Part shown: positions 1 through 10,721 of the stretch, piece by piece | Numbering within the stretch: the first letter of the stretch is position 1 | Layout of the letters: each line of letters begins with the position of its first letter | Assembly (NCBI GenBank): GCA_910589165.1 | Contig: CAJUSP010000014.1 | Location: 23,638 to 87,637 of the forward strand | Reading direction: 5' to 3' | From: an uncultured Adlercreutzia sp. | Lineage (GTDB): Bacteria > Actinomycetota > Coriobacteriia > Coriobacteriales > Eggerthellaceae | DNA length: 64,000 nucleotides | Notes under the pieces: generated by a model | Seen by the model: the letters and a program-made list of their open reading frames with translations, nothing else | The model's database searches: none | What the model was told of the DNA's origin: nothing | Position numbers and translations under genes: made by a program

Positions 1-1561
<1,561 letters not shown>

Positions 1562-1656
1562 AGAAGCGCGGGGCAAATGAGCGTTTGTTCGAGCTCCGAA
1601 CTCCACTCACAAAGAGTTATTCTCGTGTATCACGGCCGCTTCGGCCTACAAGAATG

Positions 1657-1693
1657 AAAAGACCCGCGCCTGGGAGGGGGCGCGGGTCTTTTT
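1657..1693. terminator. Bidirectional rho-independent terminator
   Basis: A 10-bp perfect GC stem (1661-1670 with 1679-1688) has an 8-nt loop, TTTTT after it and AAAA before it. It can stop the ABC exporter transcript on the plus strand and anything arriving from the minus strand. Confidence 0.9.
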
Positions 1694-1713
1694 GGAGAGG
1701 AGGGGGTCGGCTG

Positions 1714-1839
1714 CTAGGCGATCTCGCCCAGGATGTGGCGCACGGCGTGGCGGCCCGTGGCTTTGAGGGCGTCGGTCGGCATGAGCAGCTTATCGGCCAG
1801 CTCCTCCAGCGTGTCGGGCTGCTGGATAATGCCCGTCTC
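1714..1839 (-). pseudogene. Remnant of a FAD-dependent reductase gene (internal deletion)
   Basis: The minus strand reads 41 codons and a stop. The first 28 residues (GIIQQPDTLEELADKLLM and onward to ALKAT) match the segment GIIQQADTLEELAEKLLM of the intact reductase encoded at 21448-23196. Residues 29-34, GRHAVR, then match that protein's C-terminal end, GRHAVKHA. About 100 residues of the FAD/substrate domain between the two blocks are missing. There is no start codon or ribosome site, and a stop lies just upstream, so this is a decayed scrap. Related sequence is recognised only by comparison with the paralogues in this window. Confidence 0.8.
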
Positions 1840-1850
1840 GGATTTGGCTC

Positions 1851-1879
1851 TTGCATTTGAATAATGGTGCGTCTATAAT
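1851..1879 (+). promoter_or_regulatory. Sigma-70-type promoter of the toxin-antitoxin pair
   Basis: TTGCAT (1851-1856) and a perfect TATAAT (1874-1879) are separated by 17 bp. Transcription would begin near 1886, giving a leader of about 67 nt before the toxin start. Confidence 0.75.
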
Positions 1880-1952
1880 AGAACAAATGTTTGTAAGGCT
1901 GGGTTCGTCCCTAACTCTTTCTGGAGGACAGCCGTCTGGGAAGGAGGAAGCG

Positions 1953-2399
1953 ATGGCCCGCTCAAATAGCAACCATGGTGTCAATGATATAGGGATTGAC
2001 TTATATAAGAAAAACCATATAATGAAGTGGCAGGCGGATTTGTCTCGCATTGAACCATGGCTGAATTCGCTCGACGACGCGACGGCTACCCTTGTTCTTG
2101 CGGCGATACGCTTGCTGGAGCAGGAGGGCCCAAACCTCAAACGCCCTCTCGTCGGCGAAGTGAAGGGATCGCGCTTCAGGAATATGAAGGAGCTGCGTCC
2201 TGGGTCGACGGGGGCATCGGAGATCCGTGTTCTCTTCGCTTTCGACCCGCGCAGATGTGCCATCATGCTGTTCGCTGGCGACAAGCAGCGATGGTGGGAT
2301 AAGTGGTATCGGCGGGCGATTCCCAAAGCAGACCGGCTCTACCAGGAGCATCTAGATGAATTGGAAAGGGAAGGGGCGCGCCATGGCTCTCACCGTTGA
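1953..2399 (+). CDS. HigB/RelE-type toxin (Gp49-like)
   Basis: A 149-residue protein of the phage-Gp49-like/HigB group of RelE-fold ribosome-dependent mRNA interferases. Visible family features are the basic central strand around FRNMKELRPG, the EIRVLFAFDP strand and the C-terminal block AIMLFAGDKQ followed by a lysine-rich helix. The start at 1953 was chosen because AAGGAGG lies five bases upstream; in-frame starts at 1851 and 1887 lie in or next to the promoter. It overlaps the antitoxin gene by 17 bases in the toxin-first order usual for HigBA. It should cleave translated mRNA when the antitoxin is lost. Family assignment is by pattern, not by search. Confidence 0.8.
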   Translation: MARSNSNHGVNDIGIDLYKKNHIMKWQADLSRIEPWLNSLDDATATLVLAAIRLLEQEGPNLKRPLVGEVKGSRFRNMKELRPGSTGASEIRVLFAFDPRRCAIMLFAGDKQRWWDKWYRRAIPKADRLYQEHLDELEREGARHGSHR

Positions 2400-2718
2400 T
2401 GAATACATCGAGAAACGGGGTCTTGACCGTCGGGCCATCGAAGAAGAAGAAGCGAGGCTGAGAGCAAAGGTTGAGGCCTACGAGCTCGCTGAGATACGCA
2501 AGAAAGCCGGCCTCACCCAGACGCAGGTAGCCGACAATATGGGGGTCAGCCAGACCCGCGTATCCGAAATTGAAAACGGGCAGACAGCGTCGGTTCGTGT
2601 CGGCACGCTGCAGCGCTATGCGGCAGCTTTGGGAGGTCGCCTGCACGTGGAAATAGAGGTGCCTGAATCCGACGGGAGCGTTCGGTGGTTGAGCGTTCCA
2701 CTGGGCTCGGCTTCGTGA
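2383..2718 (+). CDS. XRE-family antitoxin (HigA-like)
   Basis: A 111-residue protein with a charged N-terminal helix and then a Cro/C1 helix-turn-helix (about residues 45-80: LTQTQVADNMGVSQTRVSEI, then ENG). It should bind and neutralise the upstream toxin and repress their shared promoter at 1851-1879. The start at 2383 is preferred because a purine-rich GGAAAGGGAAGGGG lies just upstream; an earlier in-frame ATG at 2356 has no ribosome site. The start lies inside the toxin gene, so the two are translationally coupled. Probably one HigBA-type module. Confidence 0.83.
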   Translation: MALTVDEYIEKRGLDRRAIEEEEARLRAKVEAYELAEIRKKAGLTQTQVADNMGVSQTRVSEIENGQTASVRVGTLQRYAAALGGRLHVEIEVPESDGSVRWLSVPLGSAS

Positions 2719-2725
2719 GTCGTAA

Positions 2726-2766
2726 GGCCAAGCGCCTCGCTCCTGTTGCTCGAGAGGCGCTTGGCC
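2726..2766. terminator. Hairpin between convergent genes
   Basis: A 13-bp perfect inverted repeat (2726-2738 with 2754-2766) with a 15-nt loop sits just past the antitoxin stop and 40 bp before the end of the opposing lipoprotein gene. It lacks a clear T run, so its terminator role is inferred from position and stem strength. Confidence 0.6.
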
Positions 2767-2806
2767 GCTTCGAGGAGGCCCTTCCTTTGCCCCGCTCGTT
2801 GTCGAT

Positions 2807-3253
2807 TTACAGCTTTACCGCTGCGTCGGTCGGGCCGGATTCGGTGGCGTTTATGAGGACGGTGGCGCTGGGGCTGGCGATGTCGCCGGTGCAGAGCGCG
2901 TAAAGGCCAGGGCTGCTGACGGTGACAGCGCCGAACTCGCTGGCGGGAATCGAGCGTTGGCCGGCGGCCACGACCGTGCCGTCTTCGGCGATAGACGCCG
3001 TGCAAAGGTAGGCTTCCTCAGCGCCGCTTTCCATGGCGAAGGTGAGGCCGGTTTCCGTGGCGTTCGACAGGTCGGGGTCGCCCGCTGCGGTGCGCCCGTC
3101 GCTGTGGCACGAGGCGCAGGCCTCGCCGGATTTCGTCATGGGATGGTTGGAGGTGCAGCCGGCAAGGGCGAGCGCGCTCAGGCCAAGCAGGGCTGCGAGG
3201 GCGCCGTGGAGGGCCGGCGAGGCGAGGTGGCCGAACGAGGGGAAGTGCGTCAT
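2807..3253 (-). CDS. Predicted monoheme c-type cytochrome lipoprotein
   Basis: A 148-residue protein. Residues 1-32 form an export signal with a hydrophobic core ending in a lipobox (LALAGC), so the mature protein should be anchored to the outer face of the membrane by the cysteine. Soon after follows a single heme-c attachment motif, CASCH, in the context SGEACASCHSDG. The rest is acidic, small-residue rich and unlike any family I recognise. ATG at 3253 follows AAGGAG by eight bases. With many exported flavin reductases nearby, a role as a small electron carrier is plausible but is inference only. It stands alone, convergent with the toxin-antitoxin pair. Confidence 0.75.
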   Translation of the reverse strand: MTHFPSFGHLASPALHGALAALLGLSALALAGCTSNHPMTKSGEACASCHSDGRTAAGDPDLSNATETGLTFAMESGAEEAYLCTASIAEDGTVVAAGQRSIPASEFGAVTVSSPGLYALCTGDIASPSATVLINATESGPTDAAVKL

Positions 3254-3464
3254 GGGAGGGACTCCTTCTGAAGTTTGAATGCTGCTGCGGTATCCCAGTC
3301 TACCACGGGCGCTTTTTCGTTCATCATACGGAGCGGTCGATTTAGGCGCCCCGATGGCGCGAGTGCGCCTCTCGTTCGCGTTGCGGGCGAGACGACCGGT
3401 GAGCCGCGAACGCGCGGTGCCCCTGCCGCGAAAAGCCAGCTGTACGATGGAAAGGAGATACCCG

Positions 3465-3884
3465 GTGGTAAAGCGCAAGAACCTGCTGCTGATCGCGGGA
3501 CTTTTCTGGATCGTCGCCGGGTTGAACGTGGTGCTCGTGGGCGTGCAGAGTTTCCTGCAGGTCGATGGGGAGTCGCGCTGGTGGATGTTCATCCCCATGG
3601 TGGTGGTGTTCGCCATCTTCGCCATGATGTTCCGCAACGTGGCGCGTAAGCACGCGAATCGCATTCTTTCTTACGAGGCATCGAAGCTGCCCATCTGGCG
3701 CACCTTCGACGTGAAAGGCTACCTTATCATCGTGGTGATGATGGGCGGCGGCATGGCGCTGCGCTTCTTCCATTTGGTGCCGACCGAGTTCGTGGGCTTC
3801 TTCTACCCGGGGCTGGGCAGCGCCCTGGCCATGACGGGCATTCTGCTCGTGCGCCGTTGGGGCAAGGCCGAGCACGAGGGGTAG
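3465..3884 (+). CDS. Small four-helix membrane protein, unknown function
   Basis: A 139-residue protein with four predicted membrane segments (about residues 5-25, 34-52, 81-99 and 106-126) and short basic loops. No catalytic motif or familiar domain is visible. The GTG at 3465 was chosen because AAAGGAGA ends a few bases upstream; that sequence itself lies over a possible earlier ATG at 3447, which has no ribosome site of its own. It lies between a minus-strand lipoprotein gene and the RND permease gene, about 118 bp before the latter, and could be co-transcribed with it. Function unknown. Confidence 0.7.
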   Translation: MVKRKNLLLIAGLFWIVAGLNVVLVGVQSFLQVDGESRWWMFIPMVVVFAIFAMMFRNVARKHANRILSYEASKLPIWRTFDVKGYLIIVVMMGGGMALRFFHLVPTEFVGFFYPGLGSALAMTGILLVRRWGKAEHEG

Positions 3885-4002
3885 CGCCAAGCGCAACGTA
3901 ACTGTGCGAAGTTTGCAAAGCAGAACTTCTAGGCTGTGGGCCTGGGGCTTCCTCCGCTAGAATGACGAGCGATCAAATCAGCGAACAGTTACGGATGAGC
4001 CT

Positions 4003-7000
4003 ATGCTTAGTCGATTCAGCGTGAAGCATCCCTATATCGTGGTGGTGGCGGTTATTATCTGCCTGCTGTTGGGCGGGGTGTCGCTGCAGAGCATGAAGAC
4101 CGACCTCTTGCCCAACATGGATATTCCCTACTTGGCCGTTATTGCCACCGACCCGGGGGCTTCGGCCGAGAAGGTGGAGGCCGAGGTCACCGAGCCGCTC
4201 GAGAGCGCGCTGGCCACGGTGAGCGGCGTCGACGGCGTCATGAGCCAGTCGGCGTCCAACGTGGCCATGGTGTTTCTGGAATTCGAGGACGGCACCGACA
4301 TGGACTCGGCCATGGTGAAGGTGTCCTCGGCGGTGAATCAGGTGACCTCGCAGCTGCCCGAGACCGCCGGCACGCCCAGCATCATGGAGCTTTCCATGGA
4401 CATGATGGCCACCAGCTATGTGGCCGCCTCCTTCGAGGGGAAGAACATCTACGAGCTGTCCGATTTCGCCGAGGACACGCTCATGCCCCGGCTCGAGCGC
4501 GTGAACGGCGTGGCCGACGTGTCGGTGACGGGCACGGTGCGGCAGATGGTGGAGGTGCGGCTTTCCGACTCGAAGATCGAGGACGTGAACAACCGGCTGC
4601 TCGCCTCGGTGAACGACGAGCTGGCCGATGCGAAGCGCGAGATCGAGGAGGGCGAGGCGGATCTCGACAGTGCCGAGAGCGAGATCAAGGCGCAACAGGA
4701 GAAGCTGGCCGGCACCGAGAAGGAGACCACCGACCAGCTGGGCCAGGCGGTGTCGGGCCTTACCCTGGCGGTTTCCAGCTCTATGAGCAAGGTGTCCACC
4801 TTGGGCGCCCAGCTGCAGAGCCTGCAGGCCCAGGGCGAGAGCCTCGGCGGCACGGTGGCCACGCTGCAGGAGGAAGTGGAGGCGCTCCCCGGCGAGATAG
4901 AGGAACTGGGTCGGGCCGCCCAAGAGGCGGCCATGGCTGGCGACCTGGAGAAGGCCGCCGAGCTTCAGGCCCAAGCCGAGGAGAAGGGGGCGCGGCTTGC
5001 CGTGGCCGCCCAGGAACTGCAGGCTGCCGCCGAGCAGCTACAGGCTCTGCCGGAGCAGGCCGCAGCGTTGCAGAGCGAGCTGGAGAAGGCCTCCGGCGAG
5101 CTGGAAACCTACCAGAAGCAGCTGGCCGAAGCTGAGGCGGGCAGCCTCTCGGCCGCCTCCCAGTTCGGCAGCGGCACCGCCCAGCTGGCGAGCGCCCTTT
5201 CCACGGTAGATTCGGGCCGCGCCCAGCTGGAGCAGGCCCGCGAGCAGTACGAAGACGCCCGCGAGCAGGCCATCGAGCAGGCGAACATCGACGCGCTTGT
5301 GGACAAGAACACGCTGGCGAACCTCATCAAGGCCCAGGACTTCTCCATGCCGGCGGGTTACCTGGGCAACGCCGAGGAGGACGACCAGTGGCTTCTGCAC
5401 GTCGGCGATCACCTGGAATCCCTCGGGGCGCTGGAGAACCTGCTGCTTGTGACCTTGGACGGCGTGGGCGATGTGCGCCTGGCCGACGTGGCCGACATCA
5501 CCGTGGTAGACAACGCCGGCGACGCCTACATGTCGCTCAACGGCGGTGAGGGCATGCTGCTGTCGGTGTACAAGTCCTCCACCGCCTCCACCAACGAGGT
5601 GTCCGCCGAGGTGCGCGACGCCGTGGCCGAGCTCTCCGAGGAGTTCCCCGGGCTCTCCCTGCGCGTCGTGGGAGACCAGGGCTCCTACATCGACCTGTTC
5701 ATCTCCTCCATTGTGCGCTCGCTGCTCTTCGGCGCGCTGCTGGCTGTCGTGGTGCTCGCGCTGTTCTTGCGCGATTGGCGCCCCACGGTGCTCATCGCCG
5801 TCTCCATTCCGTTCTCGGTGCTGCTGGCGCTGCTTGTCATGTACTTCACTGGCGTGTCCATCAACATCATGTCGCTGTCCGGCATCTCGCTGGCCATCGG
5901 CATGCTGGTGGACAACTCCGTCGTGGTGCTGGAGAACATCTACCGCCTGCGGTCCCGCGGCATCGCGGCCCCAAGGGCGGCGGTTCAGGGCGCCAAGCAG
6001 ATTTCCGGCGCCGTGGTGGCCTCCACCCTCACCACCATCTGCGTGTTCATCCCCATCGCCTTCACGACGGGCATGGTCAACCAAATGATGATGCCCTTCG
6101 CCCTATCGCTCACCTATGTGCTCACGGCGTCGCTCGTGGTGGCGCTCACGCTCGTGCCGGCGCTCTCACGCTTTGCCTTCCGCCGGCAGAAGGAGCGCAA
6201 GGCCGGCCTCTTCGCGAGAATCCAAAACGCCTACGGCCGCTCGCTTGCGTTCTGCCTGCGCCACAAGGTGTTGCCGCTGCTGGTGGCCGTGGTGCTCGTC
6301 GTCGGCTCGGCGGCGGGCGTGGCTAACATGGGCATCTCGATGATTCCGTCCATGGCCGGCACTACCATGAATGTGACGGTGATGATGCCCGAGGGCACCG
6401 AGAAGGAAGAGGCCTTCGCCCTGGCCGACGAGGTGATGGAGAAGGCCTGCGCCATTCCCGGTGTGGAGACAGTGGCCGCCATCGACGGTACCACCACCGT
6501 TTCCATGGTGTCCTCGGCGGCGTCGGATTCGGGGCACGCGAACTACGACCTGTTCATGTTCTACCTCCAGGTGTCCGACGATGTGACCACCGACGACGAG
6601 GTGTTCGCCATTATGGACCGTCTCGCCCAGGACACTGCCGATATGCCCTGTGAGGTCATGGCCGATGCGTCGTCTTCCTCCATGGAGTCGATGATGGGCT
6701 CGGGGCTGTCGCTTACCATCGTGGGCGAGGACCAGGAAGTGCTCACCGACCTCAGCGAGCAGGTGATGGCGAAGGTGGGCGAGGTGGCCGGCTACACCGA
6801 GATCGAGAACGGCATGGAAGACGCCGACCCGGAGCTGAGCCTGGTGGTGGACGAGGACGCGCTCACCGGCTACGGGTGGACCGTGGCCCAGCTGTACCAG
6901 GAGCTGGCCGACGAACTGGCGACCGATGCCACCTCCAGTGCGCTCGAGCTCGACGGTACCTCAGCCGAGGTGCACATCATCGACGAGACTGACGTGCTCA

Positions 7001-7884
7001 CCCGCGAGAACATCCTTGAGCACACAGTGGACATCGCCAACCCTCAGGGTGAGGTGGAGACGGTGCGCATCGGGGACTTCGCCACCTTGGCCGAAGACGA
7101 GGCCCCCTCTTCCATCATGCACGAGAACTCCCAGAAGACCATGACGGTCACCGCCGAGGTAGAGGACGGCTACAACAACGCGCTGCTCTCCCGCGAGCTG
7201 CAGCAGAAGCTGGACGGGCTGGAGCTGCCCGACGGCTACGCGCTTTCCTTCGGCGGCGAGCTGGAGAACATCGACACTATGCTCTCGCAGATGTTGCTGC
7301 TGCTCATTGTGGGCTTTGTACTCATCTACCTCATCATGGTGGCCCAGTTCCAGGGGCTCCTCTCGCCGCTCATCGTCATGGTGACGGTGCCGCTGGCCTT
7401 CACCGGCGGCTTCATCGCGCTGTGGCTGGCCGGCGAGCAGCTGACCATGATGTCGCTCATGGGCTTCGCCATTCTCATGGGCACGGTGGTGAACAACGGC
7501 ATCGTGTTCGTGGACTACGTGAACCAGCTGCGGCGTGGCGGCCTGGAGAAGCGCGATGCGCTTGTGGCGGCTGGCAAGACCCGTATGCGGCCTATCCTCA
7601 TGACGGCGCTGACGACCATTCTCGCCATGGTGCCGCTGGTGGTGTCCACGGAAATCGGCGCCTCCATGGAGCGCGGCATGGCCCTTGTGGTGGTGGGCGG
7701 CTTGGCCTACGCGACGCTGATGACGCTCTACATCGTGCCCATTCTGTACGACCTGCTGTACCGCAAGACGCCGACGGAGGTCGATTTGGGCGACGAGTCC
7801 ATCGACGACGACCCGGGTGATGCCCAGGCCTACCTGGAAGAGCTCCGCCGCGGCAAGCACGGCGCGCTGCCCGCCCACGTGTAG
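4003..7884 (+). CDS. RND-family efflux permease with coiled-coil insertion
   Basis: A 1293-residue AcrB-like resistance-nodulation-division permease, proton driven, exporting an unknown substrate. The N-terminal helix (about residues 10-30) and porter domain are normal. TM4 carries GMLVDNSVVVLENIYR with the proton-relay aspartate, and the second half repeats this with GIVFVDYVNQLRR. The unusual part is residues about 200-432: a Glu/Ala/Gln/Leu-rich coiled coil inserted in the first porter region, where such pumps normally have about 100 residues of globular porter/docking fold. That explains the length against the usual 1020-1050. No membrane-fusion or outer-membrane partner gene is adjacent, as expected for a monoderm. 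The insertion may replace the missing adaptor (inference). The ribosome site is weak (GGATGAG). Confidence 0.92.
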   Translation: MLSRFSVKHPYIVVVAVIICLLLGGVSLQSMKTDLLPNMDIPYLAVIATDPGASAEKVEAEVTEPLESALATVSGVDGVMSQSASNVAMVFLEFEDGTDMDSAMVKVSSAVNQVTSQLPETAGTPSIMELSMDMMATSYVAASFEGKNIYELSDFAEDTLMPRLERVNGVADVSVTGTVRQMVEVRLSDSKIEDVNNRLLASVNDELADAKREIEEGEADLDSAESEIKAQQEKLAGTEKETTDQLGQAVSGLTLAVSSSMSKVSTLGAQLQSLQAQGESLGGTVATLQEEVEALPGEIEELGRAAQEAAMAGDLEKAAELQAQAEEKGARLAVAAQELQAAAEQLQALPEQAAALQSELEKASGELETYQKQLAEAEAGSLSAASQFGSGTAQLASALSTVDSGRAQLEQAREQYEDAREQAIEQANIDALVDKNTLANLIKAQDFSMPAGYLGNAEEDDQWLLHVGDHLESLGALENLLLVTLDGVGDVRLADVADITVVDNAGDAYMSLNGGEGMLLSVYKSSTASTNEVSAEVRDAVAELSEEFPGLSLRVVGDQGSYIDLFISSIVRSLLFGALLAVVVLALFLRDWRPTVLIAVSIPFSVLLALLVMYFTGVSINIMSLSGISLAIGMLVDNSVVVLENIYRLRSRGIAAPRAAVQGAKQISGAVVASTLTTICVFIPIAFTTGMVNQMMMPFALSLTYVLTASLVVALTLVPALSRFAFRRQKERKAGLFARIQNAYGRSLAFCLRHKVLPLLVAVVLVVGSAAGVANMGISMIPSMAGTTMNVTVMMPEGTEKEEAFALADEVMEKACAIPGVETVAAIDGTTTVSMVSSAASDSGHANYDLFMFYLQVSDDVTTDDEVFAIMDRLAQDTADMPCEVMADASSSSMESMMGSGLSLTIVGEDQEVLTDLSEQVMAKVGEVAGYTEIENGMEDADPELSLVVDEDALTGYGWTVAQLYQELADELATDATSSALELDGTSAEVHIIDETDVLTRENILEHTVDIANPQGEVETVRIGDFATLAEDEAPSSIMHENSQKTMTVTAEVEDGYNNALLSRELQQKLDGLELPDGYALSFGGELENIDTMLSQMLLLLIVGFVLIYLIMVAQFQGLLSPLIVMVTVPLAFTGGFIALWLAGEQLTMMSLMGFAILMGTVVNNGIVFVDYVNQLRRGGLEKRDALVAAGKTRMRPILMTALTTILAMVPLVVSTEIGASMERGMALVVVGGLAYATLMTLYIVPILYDLLYRKTPTEVDLGDESIDDDPGDAQAYLEELRRGKHGALPAHV

Positions 7885-7940
7885 GAGGGCGCTCCTCGCA
7901 ACCGCTCGCTGACAATCGGGGCGCGGGTGGCGAAGTTCCC

Positions 7941-7946
7941 TATAAT
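7941..7946 (+). promoter_or_regulatory. Possible -10 element upstream of helicase
   Basis: A perfect TATAAT lies 33 bases before the helicase start. No convincing -35 box is found at 16-18 bp; the best match, CTGACA (7909-7914), is 26 bp away. The promoter is therefore only possible. Confidence 0.35.
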
Positions 7947-7978
7947 GGAGGAAAACCGCTGCAATGTGAGGAACTTCT

Positions 7979-10606
7979 ATGGCCCTAGCTGTCGATAATG
8001 CGCCCGAACCGGAAACCTACGAGCTGCCCGAGGACTTCGAGGGCGGCTCGGCCGATCCCTTCGAGCATGGGTCGCTCGGCTGGATGCTGCCCTGGGCGGA
8101 AACCGGCGAGGGCGACCTGCTGACGCCGTCGGAGGCGCTCGAGGTATTCCTTGAATGGGTCGACTCCCGCGGCATGGAGTTGTGGCCGCACCAAGAGGAC
8201 GCGCTTATGGATTTGGCCGTGGGCGACTCGGTCATCCTGGGCACGCCTACCGGCTCGGGCAAGTCCATGGTGGCTCTTGGCCTGTGCTTCATGGCCATCG
8301 CCACGGGACGTCAGGCCTACTACACGGCGCCCATCAAGGCGCTCGTGTCCGAGAAGTTCTTCGACATGGTGGAGGTGCTCGGCCGCGACAACGTGGGCAT
8401 GATCACGGGTGACTCCACCATCAACACCGAGGCGCCGGTCATCTGCTGCACGGCGGAAATCCTCGCGAACCAGGCGCTGCGCGAGGGACCGGCCTCGAAG
8501 GTAGGCTGCGTCATCATGGACGAGTTCCATTTCTATGCCGACCCCGATCGCGGCTGGGCCTGGCAGGTGCCGCTGCTGACGCTGCCGAACGCCCAGTTCC
8601 TGCTGATGAGCGCCACCTTGGGCGACGTGTCCGACATTGCCGCGGCCCTTGAGGAGCGCACGGGCCGCCCAGTCGACCGCATTACCGACGCGCCGCGCCC
8701 GGTGCCGCTGTCCTACGACTACACCTTCGAGACCCTGGAGGCCACCGTCGAGCTGGGCCTGCGTGCCGGCGAGGCGCCCATGTACATCGTGCACTTCTCG
8801 CAGGACGAGGCGCTGAAGAACGCCCGGGCGCTCGCCAGCTACGGCGTGTCGGACAAGGCCCAGCGCGAGGCCATCAAGGAGGCCATGCGCGGCACGAAAC
8901 TCACCACACCCTTCGGCAAGATTCTGCAGCGGCTGCTGGCCGCCGGCGTGGGTGTACACCACGCGGGCATGCTGCCGCGCTACCGTCTGCTGGTGGAGCG
9001 CCTGGCCCAGCAGGGGCTGCTGCCCGTCATCTGCGGCACCGACACGCTGGGTGTGGGCATCAACGTGCCCATCCACACCGTAGTGCTCACGCAGCTGACG
9101 AAGTTCGACGGCCAGAAGATGCGCAAGCTGCGCAGCCGCGAGTTCCACCAGATCGTGGGCCGCGCGGGCCGTGCCGGCTTCGATACCGAGGGTATGGTCA
9201 TCGCGCTCGCGCCGGAGCACGAGATTGAGAACCACAAGGCCGTGCTGAAGGCCGGTGACGACCCCAAGAAGCTGCGGAAGATCAAGAAGAAGCAGCCGCC
9301 GGAGGGCTTCGTCAGCTGGAACAAGCAGACTTTCGAGCGTCTTATCGAGAAGCCGCCCGAGAAGCTGACGCCGCGCATGCGCATCACCCATTCCATGGTG
9401 CTGGCCGTGGTATCGCGCGGGGGCGACGCATGGAAGAACGTGCACCAGCTAATTGCCGATTCAGCCCAGACGCCCGAGGAGAAGATCAAGCTGAATGCTC
9501 GCGCCGACGAGATTTTCGGCACGCTTATCGAGGCCGGCGTGGTGGTGCGCGAAGAAGCCGAGGACGGCAGCCCCAGCTATGTGCTGACGGTGGATTTGCC
9601 CGAGGACTTCGCCCTGGATCAGCCGCTGTCGCCCTTCCTGCTGGCGGCTCTCGACCTGTTGGATCCTGAGAGCGACACCTATGCGCTGGATGTTATTTCC
9701 CTGGTAGAGGCCACGCTGGAGAATCCCGCGAAGGTGCTGCGCGCCCAGGAGCGCAAGGCGCGCGACGCGGCCATGGCCGCCATGAAGGCCGACGGGGTCG
9801 ATTACGAAGAGCGCCTGGAGCGCCTGGCGGAAATCACCTATCCGAAGCCGTTGGAGGACTTGCTCGCCCACGCCTTCGACCTCTACTGCCAGGGCGTGCC
9901 GTGGGCCCGCGACTACGAGCTGCTGCCCAAGAGCGTGCTGCGCGACATGGTGGAGACGGCCAGCGATTTCAAAACCTACATCGGCCGCTACGGCATCGCG
10001 AAATCCGAGGGCACGCTGTTGCGCTACCTGTCCGATGCCTTCCGTGTGCTCGTGCGCACGTTGCCGCCCGATACCATGAACGACCAGTTGCGCGACATTG
10101 TGGCCTGGCTTGGCTTCATGGTGCGCACCACCGACTCGTCGCTGGTGGATGCCTGGGCCAGCGCCGGCGATTTGCCCGAGGCCGGAGCGCCGCCCGTGGC
10201 ACCCGATGCGGTGGTGGCCGATCGCCACGGCATGGAGGTCATGGTGCGCAATGCGCTCTTCGCCCGTGTGCGCCTGGCATCGCTCGACCGCACCCGCGAG
10301 CTGGGCAGCTTGGACGAGGACTGGGGCTTTACTGAGCGTGCTTGGGACGCGGCCTTGGACGACTACTTCGCCGAGCACAACGAGATCCGTATCGATGGCG
10401 ATGCGCGCAGTGCGGCCTACCTGGCCATCGACGAGGGACCGGAGCAGGACGCGCACCTCTGGCACGTGCGCCAGATCTTCCTCGACGAGGACGACGACGG
10501 CGACTTCCGCATCGAGGCCGATGTGGATTTGGACGCCACCCAGGAGGAAGGCGAGGTCATCTTCAAGAACTACCGCGTCGGCTTCGTGGAAGATTTGGCG
10601 GGGTAG
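7979..10606 (+). CDS. Ski2-like DEAD/DEAH-box helicase (DUF3516 type)
   Basis: An 875-residue superfamily-2 helicase. Motifs in order are Walker A GTPTGSGKS (about residues 88-96), motif II DEFH in IMDEFHFYAD, motif III SATL, and motif VI QIVGRAGRAGF in the second RecA domain. The remaining 400 residues match the extended alpha-helical C-terminal part (DUF3516) found in actinobacterial helicases related to Ski2/HelY, which are thought to act on RNA. ATG 7979 follows GTGAGGAAC. The gene stands alone, and its convergent neighbour is reductase A. A role in RNA unwinding or decay is inferred from the family. Confidence 0.88.
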   Translation: MALAVDNAPEPETYELPEDFEGGSADPFEHGSLGWMLPWAETGEGDLLTPSEALEVFLEWVDSRGMELWPHQEDALMDLAVGDSVILGTPTGSGKSMVALGLCFMAIATGRQAYYTAPIKALVSEKFFDMVEVLGRDNVGMITGDSTINTEAPVICCTAEILANQALREGPASKVGCVIMDEFHFYADPDRGWAWQVPLLTLPNAQFLLMSATLGDVSDIAAALEERTGRPVDRITDAPRPVPLSYDYTFETLEATVELGLRAGEAPMYIVHFSQDEALKNARALASYGVSDKAQREAIKEAMRGTKLTTPFGKILQRLLAAGVGVHHAGMLPRYRLLVERLAQQGLLPVICGTDTLGVGINVPIHTVVLTQLTKFDGQKMRKLRSREFHQIVGRAGRAGFDTEGMVIALAPEHEIENHKAVLKAGDDPKKLRKIKKKQPPEGFVSWNKQTFERLIEKPPEKLTPRMRITHSMVLAVVSRGGDAWKNVHQLIADSAQTPEEKIKLNARADEIFGTLIEAGVVVREEAEDGSPSYVLTVDLPEDFALDQPLSPFLLAALDLLDPESDTYALDVISLVEATLENPAKVLRAQERKARDAAMAAMKADGVDYEERLERLAEITYPKPLEDLLAHAFDLYCQGVPWARDYELLPKSVLRDMVETASDFKTYIGRYGIAKSEGTLLRYLSDAFRVLVRTLPPDTMNDQLRDIVAWLGFMVRTTDSSLVDAWASAGDLPEAGAPPVAPDAVVADRHGMEVMVRNALFARVRLASLDRTRELGSLDEDWGFTERAWDAALDDYFAEHNEIRIDGDARSAAYLAIDEGPEQDAHLWHVRQIFLDEDDDGDFRIEADVDLDATQEEGEVIFKNYRVGFVEDLAG

Positions 10607-10721
10607 CACCCGCGGAAGCGGCGGCCTCGTCTTTCGCTGGCGTTATGCCGCCGCTAAATATCTCCGCAACGCAGAAGGCCCCCGCCGAGGCGAGGGCGAA
10701 AACGCGCATCGCGCCGAAAGG

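Noticed and set aside
3279..3464. Earlier start for the four-helix membrane protein
   Set aside because: The extra 62 codons are Arg/Pro rich and cover the gap to the divergent lipoprotein gene; the GTG at 3465 has the ribosome site.
7909..7946. Firm promoter for the helicase from CTGACA and TATAAT
   Set aside because: The 26-bp spacing is too long; only the -10 was kept, at low confidence.
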